DNA of 64,000 bases, taken from contig CM068544.1 in the NCBI GenBank assembly GCA_035048495.1, positions 42,991,893-43,055,892 of the forward strand. Direction: 5' to 3'. The position numbers and the translations under genes are program-made. The stretch is from Euptelea pleiosperma (taxonomy: Eukaryota; Streptophyta; Magnoliopsida; Ranunculales; Eupteleaceae). Position 1 is the first letter of the stretch. Each line of letters starts with the position of its first letter. This document shows positions 1 through 12,560 of the stretch, one piece after another. The notes below the pieces were generated by a model. That model saw only the letters and a list, made by a program, of their open reading frames with translations, made no database searches and was not told the origin of the DNA.

Positions 1-1900
1 TTAATTTGTAGCAGGGTGAAAAGACACTTACCGACTACTATTTATCTTTGCAAAATATCCAGAGCGAGTTGAATGTAAACCAACCTCTTATATACACTTT
101 AGAACAACGATGCAAGCGGCATGAAGATTTTGATGTTGCTCGATTTCTTTCTGAACTTAAGCCAGAATATGAGCTAGTTAGGGCTTAAATTTTAGGAAGC
201 CGGGACCTTTCTAGTATGATCGAAGTTTTTGCTCATCTTCGAGGGCCCCATCTAATTCTAGTGGGTCTGTTGCTGACAAATTAGCCTTGGTTGTTTCTAG
301 TGGTGCTGGTTGGGGTGGTCAAGGAGGTGGATGGTGTGGTGGACAAGGTAGTAGTGGTGGTAAAGGAGATCATGGACAAGGTCATGGTAGATCCATAAAT
401 GTATTTATTTTGGTATGGATGGTCATATTGTGTATTATTACTGGGATCTCCATGAAAAAACAACAAATTGGGCTAATTATGTTTCTTACAATGATAGTTG
501 GAATTCTACGCCAAGTTTTTATACCCGATTGCTACACCTCCACAATCAACTACCACAACTGATATAGTGACTATCTCAGATGAGTATTTCACACTCGGTC
601 AACCATAACAGTTAAGTGCTTCCTCCTCTAATACTGCCACTCTTGAGCTTTTAGGTATTGGATGCTTAGCTTTCTAGGTGTTTGGATCTTCTTCTCCTTT
701 AGTTATTGATTCTGGAACCTCGAATCACATGATCGGGACTCCAGGTGTACTCTACTCCATTAAGTATATTTCTTCTTCACAATGAACAATTGGGTGATGG
801 CATCTAAGGTGTTTGTCCCATTCAGATTACCTCTCGAAACGGTTTCAAGTACTTTGTTACGTTTGTTAATGATTATTCGAGACTGATGTGGTTATATTTG
901 ATGAAAGACCATTCTGAACTTTTTTTCTATATTTCAATTGTTTAATGTTGAAATCGAACTCAATTTGGTTTGCCTATTCACCTATTTAGATTTGATAATT
1001 TAAAAGAATATGATTCATTGCCATATTGTTCTTATCTTGAATCTCATGGTATTTTCCATCAAACTTCATGTTCCCATACACTTTAGCAAAACGGGATACC
1101 CAAATAATAGACATTTGCTTGAAGTTACTAGGATTCTTTTATTTGTTCCCTAAATTTTTTTAGAGTAATGTAGTTCTTACAACATGCTATCTTATCAATT
1201 ATATACCCACGTCAGTTCTTCAAGGCCAGTCTCCACATTCTATTATATTTCCGGACAGTCCATTATTTTCCTTGCAGCCGCGAGTTTTTGGTTGTGTTTG
1301 TTTTGTTCAATGTTGAGGTCCTGAGTTTGATAACTTAATCTCATACCCAAAAAAGGATATCGATGTTATGACCCTATTTCTCATAAAAACCTTGATTGCC
1401 CAAACGTTACTTTCTTTGAACATGTTCCATTCTAATATGATAAGTGTCCTTCAGTTGAGTTTAGGTCTCCATATCTTCCACTTCCTTCCACTTTCTTTTG
1501 AGATTAGTGGTTCTTTTTCATCAAATGTGATTGGTCAAAACTTAGCATAAGTTAAACTACAATTTACCAATAAAAAATAAGTTGACTAAAATGTGAATGT
1601 GCTTACATATAACCCAACATCTCAAACAGATCATGTGAGCTACTTAACGAATCCTTCCTGTAGATATCAAACTTTCATTGATCCCTTATGTGTGCTGTTT
1701 TAAACCTAAAATCAGAAGCCACTAACTCCTGATATTATCTATGATGAACCCATAGCAAATGAAATGGAGGCTATGCATCAAAAGATAGTTTGTGAATTTA
1801 AAGATGACAAAGGGAGACATGATACCTCCAACAATAACAATATAGTAATAGTAATAGTAATAGTAAATAGTAAATAGTATAAGTGATGGTAATAAAATTT
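1..1900 (+). mobile_element. Degenerate Ty1/copia retrotransposon body (gag to integrase)
   Basis: Broken plus-strand frames read in polyprotein order. A gag-like stretch lies at 1-250. A Gly-rich linker typical of the region near the zinc knuckle is at 287-400. An aspartic-protease-like D-S-G-T-S-N-H motif is at about 709-730, GAG-pre-integrase and integrase-like pieces (V-N-D-Y-S-R near 868-885) follow, and an FGC-type integrase end is near 1288. Stops and frameshifts interrupt it throughout, so it is not coding. No LTR was recognised; the left end lies outside the window. It probably sits in an intron of the PTM-like gene, whose last visible exon ends at 2051. Confidence 0.72.
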
Positions 1901-2050
1901 ATATGGACAAAACTTCAGCTGTGATCTTCATTCTACAAGAAAAAAGATACTCTATTGCAATTTCTAGAAGTCAAATGAAACTGAGAAGTTATAAACAATG
2001 TGGATGCAGCTAGAAATTGAAAAACGAAAATTGTACCAGTAAAAACTTAC

Positions 2051-5000
2051 TTCAAGCAAGAGGGACTTTATTGCTATGCAGGTTGAAGCTTGTTCAACTT
2101 GTTTACACCATTGTTTTCTATAACTTGCACTCAGGAAGGGCCCAACTACTAGACCACGTAAACTCTTCTCCATGCATAAAATATATGTGGCAATACCAGG
2201 AAGATTTCCGTCCCCATTCTTTATGGGACGAAGGTCGCCAAGGATCCTCGCAGATCCCTTAATGGCATTCGAGGCAGCTGAGTTTAACAAACATCCTTTC
2301 TTGCTTGTAGCGGGAGCCTTGCATGAAAGGCACCAACCACATCTTTCCCTTGGAACCTCCATTAGCTTCTTTTCAGAATTTGGCCAGAAAAAACGAATGG
2401 AAGCTGATGAGAATGCTTTTACTTGCAGTGAGATGTTAGCGGAAACAATTTTCCTGTGGTTGAATGAAGTGTGAGTCTGAGAAACTCGATCTTCTTCTGA
2501 TGCAAGAACAGCTAGATTAGCAGCTGCAGATGCAGCAACATCACCATGAGTATACTGATTTAAGTAAGCCTGAGGCTTGAAAAAAGTCCCCATGTATGAG
2601 CAATCATCAACAGCATCTCCTTTACTTGTCTCACTACCGCTATGTTTACCTTCTCTGCTTTCACAAGGCATGCTCAAAGCACCATTATTCGTTTGCAAAA
2701 ACAAATCATCTGCATCTTTCCTGTTAGCATCACATCTCTTTACCGTGGCACAGGTAACAAATTCCATCAATCTTTTACCCAAGCTTTGGTGGTTTAAGTC
2801 AGAAGGTTCAGCATGGAGGCTGATTGACCCAGCAGACATCACAGATTCTGTTCCAAAGTGCTCATGAGACTTGTTATTTGTGAGTAGACAAACCTGCTGG
2901 GCAGTAACATCATCATCTCTCGCAACACCTGGAAGGCAGGCTTGGTTCACTGTATCCAAGGAGGTTCCAATCAACCCAGCTTCTTGGAAATCATTCTCCC
3001 AACAAGACAGTGCTCCATTGTTTACATTACTTTCAGTTACACTGCTTGCATAATTCTCTGCCTCAACTGAATCTAGGAGTTTCTCGGTCTCCTTACCAGA
3101 AAGGGTGTACAATGGGATAGAAACCATTGCATCTTCCTTTTCATCTACTGGATTAGTACCAGCTTCAGTTCCTTGAAGAAGAGAGAAATTTGCATCTTCT
3201 GGTATTTCCCAGTACTGTAAAATGCCCTTGCATATCCCTGAGTACAAGGTTGTATGTTGTACAGATGAACAAAGTACTCGCAGGAATTTTGGAATGTCAT
3301 TCTGATTGTAGTATCTCGAAGATGGTCCTTCATTGATCGAGGCCTTGAGCCTGCAATCATTAATTTCAAGAGATCATAAACAAGCAAATCACATGCTCAT
3401 AGAACAATTTAAAAGACAAGTAAAAAAAACTGCACTTTTCATTAAGTAAATATATCACTGTCTGCAAAAAACATACAACTATAGCATGCTCAGAAAAAAT
3501 ATAAAGGTCTGTTACACATTCTAGTAATGTCATAAAGAACAAGAGGAAAACTGTGCGAAAGGAGCAAATCAGTCCAAATACTTACACAAGTAAGTGATTG
3601 CAAGTACCCAAAAAAACCTGCTCATATGGATCGATGCCAAAGATCACTGCTCCTCTTAGTCCTGTTCCAAGTCTGAGAGTTGGCTCCATCTTATCAACTG
3701 CACACTCAGGACAAAACCATGAACCTTCTGGTATAATTAATTTGCTTAGACCAATACATCTCGAATGATAAGCTGAAGGGCACCCATCACAGCAAAGTAA
3801 GGTCCCATCCATGCCGCAAAGCCGGCATTCATCACTATTCCCATCCTGATCAACATCAGCAGCATCTGTATCCAGTTCAGCAATTTTAGAATCCAAAGAA
3901 CTTGTGCAATGACTTGATTTGAACTCGTGAGGTTCAGCGATGATCTCCATAGCTTCTGGGTCCTTGCAAGCTGAGGTTTTGGAATATCTGGGATGTACTC
4001 TTCTCGGACCATTTTCTGGAGGAAGGCCTGCAATACCATCAGGATCTATTCCCGCTTCCAAATTTTCCCGCATATCGATTTCTGCTCTTAGTTCTGCAGA
4101 TTCTATGACATCATCACACAATATTTGCAAGATCATCAGCTTCCTGGTTGCAGATAAGCTGTAATATTCCCTGTCTAAAGCATCGGAATAAAATCCTTTC
4201 CAGTCTGGCCCCTTTGTGTACCCCATTACCAGAAGATATTCGACTAAGTAAACTGGCCAAGTCAATGTGTCAAGTAAGCTCCAGTCAAGGCGCCTGCAGA
4301 TAACGCAAGTACGTCGGTTCTAAGTTTTAACCTACGAAGAAAGGAAACAAAAGCATCATAAAAGAAAATATATACTAAAGAATAGAGAGCAAGAAAGAGC
4401 ACATCTAAGGTGCCCACTGGGGGAGTACTGCTTGTGGTTTACATGCACGAGTTTCACATGTAGGAGATCTCCTTTGACAAAAATAACCATATTAGATGAT
4501 CCTAATCATCAAGTATGTTGATTCGTATCATGGATCATTTCACCCTATTCTTCTGACTGAACAAAAGGATGTGATAATGCTCGCCTGGTAAGGATAATAT
4601 GATTGAGTCACTTATCAAAAAAAATAAAAAATTAATATGATTTGAGTCAATTTTTCACCTAGAATATCCTAAGTGGAGCCAGTTAATGGCGGGTGCCCTG
4701 TAACCATATCATGCCTATGATAGACCTTAGATTTCCTGAGAGAGAGAGATACCTCAGGCATCTTGATGCAAGCTCCGCTCCATCAGAAGAAAGCATCTCA
4801 AGATGACGTCTTAATGCACGCATGAGGGCAAAATGAACGGCGTCCAACAAAGTATTGGGGGTAACACAGTTAAGTGATCCCACAAAATCGTCCAGTCGGA
4901 AGGGGCTTAAGAAAAGCTGAATACTAAACGATCGCAAGAAATTGTAAACTGAGAAGAGCTGAGAAACAGATTCCTCTGGTACGCCTATATTGCCTGAGGA

Positions 5001-5618
5001 TGGAGGCAATGACAGTTGTGGAATAAGGGGGGCTTCAGTCTCTGAGCAGGAATCCCGAACTCGAACAAACTCACTAGAATCACTGGAAGTGTCGGCATCT
5101 CTGTCAATAAAAGGTTTCTGAACCCCATCTGGATCAAAAGCGTTACCGGAATCACATTCAAAATCAGAACTCATCTTACTGACAGAAGACGCTTTGATTG
5201 TGTCAAGGCCATTGGCGAAGGCCACATCCTTTTTCCCTGATCTTCTACTTGGTGTCTTTGAATCATCCATAAAAATCAACTCATCTAATTTCTTCTTCCT
5301 GATATTAAGCTCCGCATCAAAATCACCCTCCCCCATGAGAATCTCACTGATTTCACCGCACTCGAGATCCTCACAATCCCCATCCTCATAATCAACTCTA
5401 TATAATCCATCGGTGTAAGAAACAACCTTCCCCAGGAAAATCCCGTGCCCTTCAAACTCCTTCCGCACATATCTTCCCACCAGAGCCTTCGACCTCGTCT
5501 CAACAACCCTCGCACAACTCTTCAAACCCTCCTCCAATCGATCAACACTCTCTCCATCAACTTCCCTCTTTCTCCTCTTCTTCGCATGATCCTCCGATCT
5601 AATTTCCTCAGACCCCAT
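2051..5618 (-). CDS. PTM: DDT domain and PHD finger protein, PTM-like (5' part, three exons)
   Basis: Three minus-strand exons join in frame: 5618-4753, 4293-3586 and 3350-2051, with GT-AG borders, giving about 958 codons. The protein opens with a basic stretch, then a Tudor-like domain (about residues 45-95, GRYVRKEFEGHG). A DDT domain spans about 220-290 (F-R-L-D-D-F-V-G-S-L). A PHD finger at about 445-488 keeps the full Cys4-His-Cys3 set (CRLCGMDG ... CDGC ... WFCPEC). PTM is described in Arabidopsis as an envelope-bound PHD factor in chloroplast-to-nucleus signalling; this copy could equally be the ortholog of the paralog AT5G22760. A donor GTAAGT at 2050-2045 follows exon 3, so the remaining PHD and membrane segments expected of the family lie left of the window or are lost. 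The start at 5618 (MGSEE) opens the conserved N-terminus. Confidence 0.88.
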
Positions 5619-6130
5619 AAACCACCCGAAATTAAAATCCCCTTTTCCTTAGAAAAACCAGGGTTCCGAACAACTTATCTTCGTGAAAAAAGCCTCTCTG
5701 TAGACCTGATTTCTTCAAAGTCCATACAACACAAAACAAAACCCTAGAATGAAACCCTCCCAGGCAAAATCTAGGGTTTCTGCAGCTCGAACAGAACAAA
5801 CACAAACCCTGATAAAATCAACCATAAACATTATCAAAAAAATAAAAAAAAATCGAACATATTACCGTTAAATCTCAACAAACAAACGAGAATCCATTAA
5901 TCTGGAATCGGTTTTCTCGATACGAAACAGACATCTATAACAGAAATCAGAAAAGAAACAGAAAAAAATAGGGTAGATTAGGGTTTCAGGGAAACAAAGA
6001 TATGTACCTTGTTAGGATTCGATAACCGCCATTGACAACGCCCTTAGAGCTTCTCGAGACGAAAGTGAAAAGCGAGAGATAAACTAAAGAGAGAGGGAGA
6101 TTCCATGCGATGCCCTAATTTGAGAGAGAG
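5619..6130 (-). promoter_or_regulatory. 5' leader and promoter-proximal region of the PTM-like gene
   Basis: Upstream of the ATG on the minus strand lies a leader with several AAACCCTA-type telo-box motifs (about 5740-5780), common near plant housekeeping gene starts. A plausible leader intron runs from a donor AAG|GTACATA at 6007 to an acceptor CTGCAG ending at 5780. CT/GA-rich DNA at 6060-6130 resembles a plant core promoter. No TATA box was assigned. The intron is inferred from splice signals only. Confidence 0.4.
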
Positions 6131-6752
6131 ACTAACGGCCTTCCACACTCTTCCACCCAAATGAAATTACCGCTAAAATATGACGATTATTCTGTGGCTC
6201 GTAAGAATCGGACTCACTTTCCTCCAGGTTAAGATCTACGACTCGTCCGAGTCTTATTCTCCTGACTCGGCTATCAAATGTTAAAAAATTAAAAAAATTA
6301 AAAAATATGAAAGCACGACGTGCCAAAACTAGAATCCGAAACTGTTTAATTTATTTTCAATAAAAAAAAATGAATTATGAAGATCTGGGTTGACTCAGTG
6401 AGTTCCAAGCCAACCCGAAAATTCTTCCAACCTTCTGTAGGCTTTGGCCTTTTCTTCTTTTACTGGTTTAAACATGTGTGCATTATTTGTATACGTGTTA
6501 TTGGCGGGAAAGCTTGTCATTTTTTGGCATCACCCGCCCCTATTTCAAGTTTGAAAAAGAAAAAGTGGTGGGCTAAAATTGTAATTAGTTAATATAAATA
6601 AGTAACGGGCCCTTCCGGGGTAAGCCACATATAATATGTGCCACTAATTCTAAAAATAAAATGAAAATTTCCTTTACAACCCTAGGATCTCATCAACCAA
6701 CTTGATCCCTTAAAATGTGAAACTTCTTGCATTAGAGTCAAGAGGGTCTAAT
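6131..6752. other. Intergenic, no gene recognised
   Basis: AT-rich spacer between the PTM-like promoter and the TIR element. Short open frames here show no recognisable domain. Confidence 0.4.
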
Positions 6753-7005
6753 CTACAGGCACCCACGTCTTTAAGCTGGGCACCCACAAGCCAAGATGTT
6801 CTGGACTATGTCGACGGGCTCAGTTGAAATAGTATGTGTCGGTTCGGCTGGCCCTACCTACAAGGTGTATCACATATCAACTCTGATGAGTCTATCATTA
6901 GAAAATTTGCCTTGTTGGCCATCAAAGCCGACATGTGGTGGGTTGATTTGGCTGGGCCAATAGACATGATGTGAGTGCCTGGCTTAAAGACTTGGGTGCC
7001 CATAG
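6753..7005. mobile_element. TIR element (MITE-like), about 253 bp
   Basis: Imperfect terminal inverted repeats of about 35 bp. The left end reads GGCACCCACGTCTTTAAGC from 6758, and the reverse complement of the right end reads GGCACCCAAGTCTTTAAGCC. The arms match at roughly nine positions in ten. No coding capacity. The target duplication is unclear (only AAT flanks both ends), so the superfamily is left open. Confidence 0.65.
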
Positions 7006-9107
7006 AATCAACCTTAGATTAATCTATAGAGAAACATGTAACTAGGTGTACGTTCAAAGGAACCATACTTAAGAGGTTTTGGAATTTGTCTGACCCTCTG
7101 TATAATTTTTCCTTTAGGGGATAGGCAAGTGAGGTAGTTAGTGGTGGTGAGTGGGTGAAGATAGTTTTTCAAACTCAAGTCGCGGTATCAGTAGACACTG
7201 GCTTCAACAACTTTGTAAGTCAGAATTTCAATACCATTGGTTTTCGATGAACAAAGCGTTCATTATACAAGAGATCATGGGACTATATGATTTGGTAAAA
7301 ACTTTGGTAATGACTGAATGAGTGCTCCCTCCCCCTTCAATCGCATTCATCTCCTTTCCCTCGCTGGCTTTCAATGGGTGCCCCCTCCCCCTCCTAATCT
7401 AGCCATTAAGGATGCTAGAATATGGAAACCAGACCACAAGGGTCTCTTCTCTGTAGCATCTGCCTTTGATTGCATTAGAGTTAAAAAGGTCATAGTTTGG
7501 TGGTCGAAATGGCTATGGAGACAGTTTATCCTCCCTAGTACAACAGCTACATGCTGGAAATTGATTCTAGGTGCAGCAGCTACTGATGCTACTCTTAAAA
7601 AGAAACACGTTTCTTTAGCGCATCGATGCACCTTTGTTAGAAAGAAGAGGAAATTATCAATCACATTCTATGGAGTTGTCCCTTTTTTTTCGCAACTATG
7701 GCTTTGGCTAAGAGAGTTATTCCATATTAGATCTAACTTCCAAAATTTCAACGAGGCCATTCTCTTAGTCAAAGGAAGAAGTTCCATTATTCAAGACTTA
7801 TGGAGTGTGGCTGTTTGCAATACTATGGTTGGCATTTGGAAAGTTAGGAATAAGTTGGTATTCGAAGAGGTGAAGCCAGACACCAACATTTGCAAGAATT
7901 GTAATAGAGGGGCTATACTTCATGTATGACGCATCTCCGAAGGTAGGATGCATAACTTAGTTTCAGACCTTATTTCTCTATCTTCCTTGGGGGTGGGCAA
8001 CAAACCAGGCAAAGCTCCTTCTATCAAAGTTTGCTATTGGCTTCCCCTAGCTTGGATTTCATCAAACTAAACTGCGATGGAGCCGTAAGAGGGAATCCAG
8101 GGCCAGGGGGTGCTTGTCATGCCCCGAATCCGAATACCCAGATACGACCCAAAAATTCGTGGGTCGACCCATACGCGAATCCAGAGGTGATCCATAAATG
8201 TCCCATAGTAGTCCAATTAGGTCAATTAGACTACTAAGGTTTATTCGAAAACCCACTAAGTAAACAAAAAAGTTTAGATGTAGAAAATAAATAATTAAAA
8301 TAATTCAATCAATCAATTAAATGTGAAGAGAATGAAGTGAGAACATGCTCTCAATCAAATGACTACATGCTCGTGAAAATAAATAAGTAATTTTTAGAAC
8401 AATCAAAATAAAGTCTTCTAAAGTGTGAGATCGACTCCCAAATCCTCGCTGATCTCCTCGAATGCACCGGAGTCATTCTTCTTAAAATCATCCCACATAC
8501 CCAGTTCTCAAAATCTGAAAATGGTATCGGTATAGCACCGTGAGCCGAGGCCCAGTAATACAACAGTGTGCATGGTATGATGTCATACTATACAAGTTTT
8601 TAACCAAGGTATGCATCTCAATCATATAATAAGGATGACATGAATATGAGAGTGAATGCAAGTGAGTACGTGATGCAAATCCAACTAGTACCCATAACCA
8701 CATAGGGTCTCCATCTCCTTCCCGCACTAGGAGCGGTCTCATCGACCCCTCTGTAGGATATAATAACGTCTGGGGCCTTTCACCCTAGGGTACCGAACCC
8801 TGATTAATTGATAAAATCAATATAAACGTATATAATATACTTCAACCCAGTTCCCTTATGCACCCCTTATATGAAATGACGTGATGATCATGGTATGAGA
8901 ACAAGATGATACTAGGGTTACATGGCATAAGCACACATGTATTTAACATTTAAATAAAAATATAAAATAAACACATGATCATCAAAAGTGATAACATGGG
9001 AACAAATTAGAGTTAACAATGAATAACATGTAATAATCACCGAAGGTCACGATCAACACAGATGAACAATATAAGTGGAAATCACAAGACAATCCAACAC
9101 ACCATTG

Positions 9108-9210
9108 TCGAACCCTATGAGGGATTCATGACACAAAGTCGAACCCTAAAGAGGGATCCAAGACACTTGGCCGAACCCTATGAGAGATCCAAGACACATG
9201 GGTGGGATCT
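9108..9210. repeat. Short tandem repeat inside the LTR-like element, about 3 units
   Basis: A unit of about 35 bp containing CGAACCCTATGAGGGAT and CCAAGACAC recurs three times with small changes. Confidence 0.65.
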
Positions 9211-9329
9211 CCATGCATACAAGTATAAGTCAAACCATCTAGGGTTTAGTCAAACAACAAGGGCTAAACCCATTAATAGTTAATAACTCATGACTGAACC
9301 ACTAATAATTAATAGGTTTTTACAAAAAA

Positions 9330-10090
9330 TGTACTGCATTATAAAAATTATAACTAAATAAATATAAATTAGAAAAATATAAACTCAATGGATTTAAAAA
9401 CTAGATTCACATAAGTTTTTAAAAAAAATAAATAGAAAAACATTCAGATTCAAAATATAGGTCAAAACCCTTAATGAAGTGGGCCGGACAGAATCTGAAA
9501 TTCTGGGTTTTACAGAAAAGTCCCACACATTTGAAAAATCATAACTTAATCAATATAAATCAAAAAAATATAAACTCAAATGTTATAGAAACTAAATTTA
9601 TAGATATGAAAAATAAATAAAAAAATATTCAGATTTAAAATATGGGTCGAAACCCTTAATGAAGTAGGCCGGACATAATCTGAAATTCTGAATTTTATAG
9701 AAAAGTCCAGCACATTTAAAAAATCATAACTTAATCAATACAAATCAGAAAAATACAAACTCAAAGGTTCTAGAAACTAAATTAATAGAAATATCTATGA
9801 AAAAGAATTAGAAAATTATTTAGGTTAAAAATATAGATCTAAATCTCAAGTGAAGTGGACCGTGTAAAATTTGAAATTCTAGGTTTTACAGAAAAGTCCA
9901 GTACGTTTGAAAAATATTAACTTAATCAATACAAATCAGAAAAATACAGATCGAAATCTCAAGTGAAGTGGACCGTGTAAAATCTAAAATTCTGAGTTAT
10001 TTTGTAAAGTCCAACAACTTAGAAAAATTATAATTAAATAAATATAAATTGAAAAAATACAAACTAAACGGTTTTGGAAAATAAATTCAT
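9330..10090. repeat. Tandem repeat of about 185 bp, roughly 3.5 copies, in the LTR-like element
   Basis: Each unit carries GAAATTCTGGGTTTTACAG followed by AAAAGTCC and an AT-rich part. Equivalent points at 9481, 9666, 9857 and 9970 give spacings of about 185, 191 and 113 bp, so the last unit is shortened. Units have diverged by substitutions. Confidence 0.75.
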
Positions 10091-12021
10091 AGAGGTATTT
10101 AGAAAAAATAATTATAAAAATACAACAAAAATGATAAAGAACATAGTCATCTGTTATAGGTATAAAAGAAACCATTGCCAAACCCATCATGGTGGTCAAA
10201 AATAAAGATCAACCCAATAAGAATAAAGTAAATATTGTTGAAATTAATTTATAATGAGTATCAATCATTATCTAATGAAAGAGAAATAAAATCTTGAAGA
10301 AAAACAAGTATAGGATGGATCAAACACACTTACCTTAAGGTTTCTTGAACTTTAATGAAAATCAAAAAAATTTTTAAATTTAAAAATTGTTGGATCGTTC
10401 TCTTCTCAAAATATGTTCTTCTATTCGGAGTCTCCGTCAATTCTCCTTTCTTGCTCGAGTGTGATCGGTGCCCGGATAAAGGTTTAATGGAGATTTCTCT
10501 ATTCTTTAATAGAATTGAATTTATGAAAGCTTCTAAAACTTTAGGGAAGGATTAGGGTTTTTATTTTAGTGAAATTTGTAACTATCAAAGGGATGACTTT
10601 TTCAACCCTCAAAAACTTATATTTTACATTACTAATGGGTTAAAAATAGGCCCAAGACCAATATACAACAACTAGGCTTCATTTAAGAATATTATTAAGC
10701 CCAAAAAACTTCTACATTGGCCATACATGCCCACCTAAGAATCATAACATAAATAATTATTACTTAATTCAATTAAACTATATTATATAATTTAAAAGTT
10801 GATACAACAAGGTATTGACATATGTCACACACATAAATCACTTAACATAGTCTAAATACACAAAAATCACAAAAAAAGTTCAAAGTCTCGAAAAAGTGTC
10901 AAAATGACATCGGAATGAGCCAAAAGTGATTCACAGATCCCACACTTCTATTAAATAAATAAAATATTTAAATATTATTTTTGAAAAATATAAGAATGGT
11001 AAGAAGTTCAAAAATTATGAAAATACTATTTTTGTCAAAATCTCTCGAATCTCCCGCTAAGGTTTTTATGTCTCAAGAAAGGTTTCAAAAATTTCACAGA
11101 TAAGTAGGTAAGGATAAAATAGGAATATTTTTGGTGTCTCGGGTCCACAAAATAATTTTTTTATAAAAGTTCTGGAATGTTAGCTGGAAAAAGAAAAAAT
11201 TCCCTACAAGGTATAGTTCAATATTTTTAGCAAGAATTTAGCTCTAAAAAGTGAGTTTCAAAAATAGTAGATTTTTCAAAGTTGTTAGAATGAAATCAAA
11301 TTAAACATACATACTCAACAATGATATTAAACCATAAAAATAATAATAAAAGTCTGAAAAAGATTTAGATTTTCATTATTATGTAAATTTACCATAATAC
11401 CCTAAAACGAAAGTTCATGATATTACAATGCTGGGGTTATTATCAAAAATAGTTCTTGCTGTCTTCTTAGGATTTTTTACAAGGGTCTTGACATTGTTTC
11501 AAATTTTTTGCGGAATGTACTGCCATTGTGGAAGGGGTTGATTGGGCTTTGTCCTAAGGATGGCACAAGTTGTGGATAGAATCGGATTCTACTGCTACAG
11601 TTCATACTTTTGTTCAAAACCTTATTCCTTGGAAGCTTAGATCCAAATGGAACCTCGTTATTAGCAAAATGCATCATTGCATCATTTCATCCACTTGGAA
11701 AGAGGCAAATTTTGCAGCAGATTCAGTAGCTAAGTATGGAACGAATCTTGTAGAGAATTATGTTGAAACTTTTGTTGTAAGGCCTCCATTCATCCATAAA
11801 ATGGAGGACCCTCTTACTAGCTACTTTAGGTTTAATTAGCGGTTGGGGAGGGCCCCTTTTTTGTTCTCTCTAAGGTGCCAACCTAGTTGGGATGTCAGAT
11901 AGATTGGGTCCTTCCCCTTTTCTCCTTCTTTTTCTTTCTTTTGCTTCTTGTTCCTTTGTCTTTCTTTTCCTCAATAATGTTTTCTTATCTAGCAAAAAAA
12001 ATAATTGGTAATGGCTGAATG

Positions 12022-12560
12022 CTTGGTTCAATGGCAGGCTGCATTTGTCAAAGGGGGAGATAAGTTTGGGAAAACAATGGAAGAAATAGAAGCGAAAAAT
12101 GACTATCTTTAAAAGTTTACTTGAGAAGAGAAATGGCATGCATTAGAATACAAAAACCAATTTAGAAAAGCGTTTCACCTAGTATTTCTAGTGCAAAAAG
12201 ACATATGACTTCCATCTTCATTGAAGTTCCAGCATAACAAGCATTTAGATCTTTGTATTTGGAACTATCCATTTAAAACCATCCAAGTAGTAAACCTATG
12301 CTTTGGGATAAAGAATTTGCTCCACACATGGTTACACCATTCTGCTTTATAACTTTGATCTCAAATCGCAATACTTACACTATTAAGAGAATAATTTCTA
12401 ATATTCTTCCAAACAATTTCATTTTTAGCATCAGGGCAAATTTCAAAAGTGTCATACATCGACCATATTTCCTCAAAAACATTAGTGGGCTTCTATGGGA
12501 AAGGACCATCTACCATCATAGTCTAATAGATACTTGGAAGAGAAGGTGATTGTAGAGAAG
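12022..12560 (-). mobile_element. LINE fragment (zf-RVT region), minus strand
   Basis: Minus-strand frames read W-K-N-I-R-N-Y-S-L-N and then V-W-S-K-F-F-I-P-K-H-R-F-T-T-W-M (about 12420-12240), the pattern of the zinc-binding reverse-transcriptase region of plant LINEs. It contains stops. The plus-strand LINE at 7321-12004 appears to have inserted here, so more of this older copy may continue left of 7304. Confidence 0.55.

Larger units (their letters stand above)
8115..11427. mobile_element. 3.3-kb LTR-like element (solo LTR or non-autonomous) nested in LINE RNase H
   Basis: It begins TGTCATGCCCCGAATCC and ends ATGATATTACA, the TG...CA termini of an LTR, and interrupts the RNase H frame exactly between G-G-A and G-V-I-I. 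The flanking 5-mers are GTGCT and ATGCT (4 of 5 match). The TGTCATGCCCCGAA start resembles long LTRs of plant Ty3/gypsy elements. No gag or pol frame and no second LTR copy was found inside, so a solo LTR is favoured. Internal repeats are listed separately. Confidence 0.65.
7321..12004 (+). mobile_element. 5'-truncated LINE (zf-RVT and RNase H), split by an LTR-like insertion
   Basis: The 3' part of a plant non-LTR element. The zinc-binding reverse-transcriptase region (zf-RVT) reads from 7390 (ARIWKPDHKGLFSV) to about 7925. The RNase H domain starts at about 8045 (KLNCDGAVRGNPGPGGA), is broken at 8114, and resumes at 11430 (G-V-I-I-K-N-S-S), then QLWIESDSTATVHTFVQNL from 11567. A 3' UTR and A-rich tail end near 12004. 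A 17-bp duplication, TTGGTAATGRCTGAATG with one mismatch, flanks it (7304-7320 and 12005-12021). Multiple stops; not functional. Confidence 0.82.

Noticed and set aside
7318..7929. A 203-codon frame as a host gene
   Set aside because: It shows the LINE zf-RVT pattern and joins an RNase H downstream; the element has a 17-bp duplication and A tail.
9108..9210. CRISPR-like repeat array
   Set aside because: Three imperfect adjacent units without unique spacers, within an LTR-like element of a plant genome.
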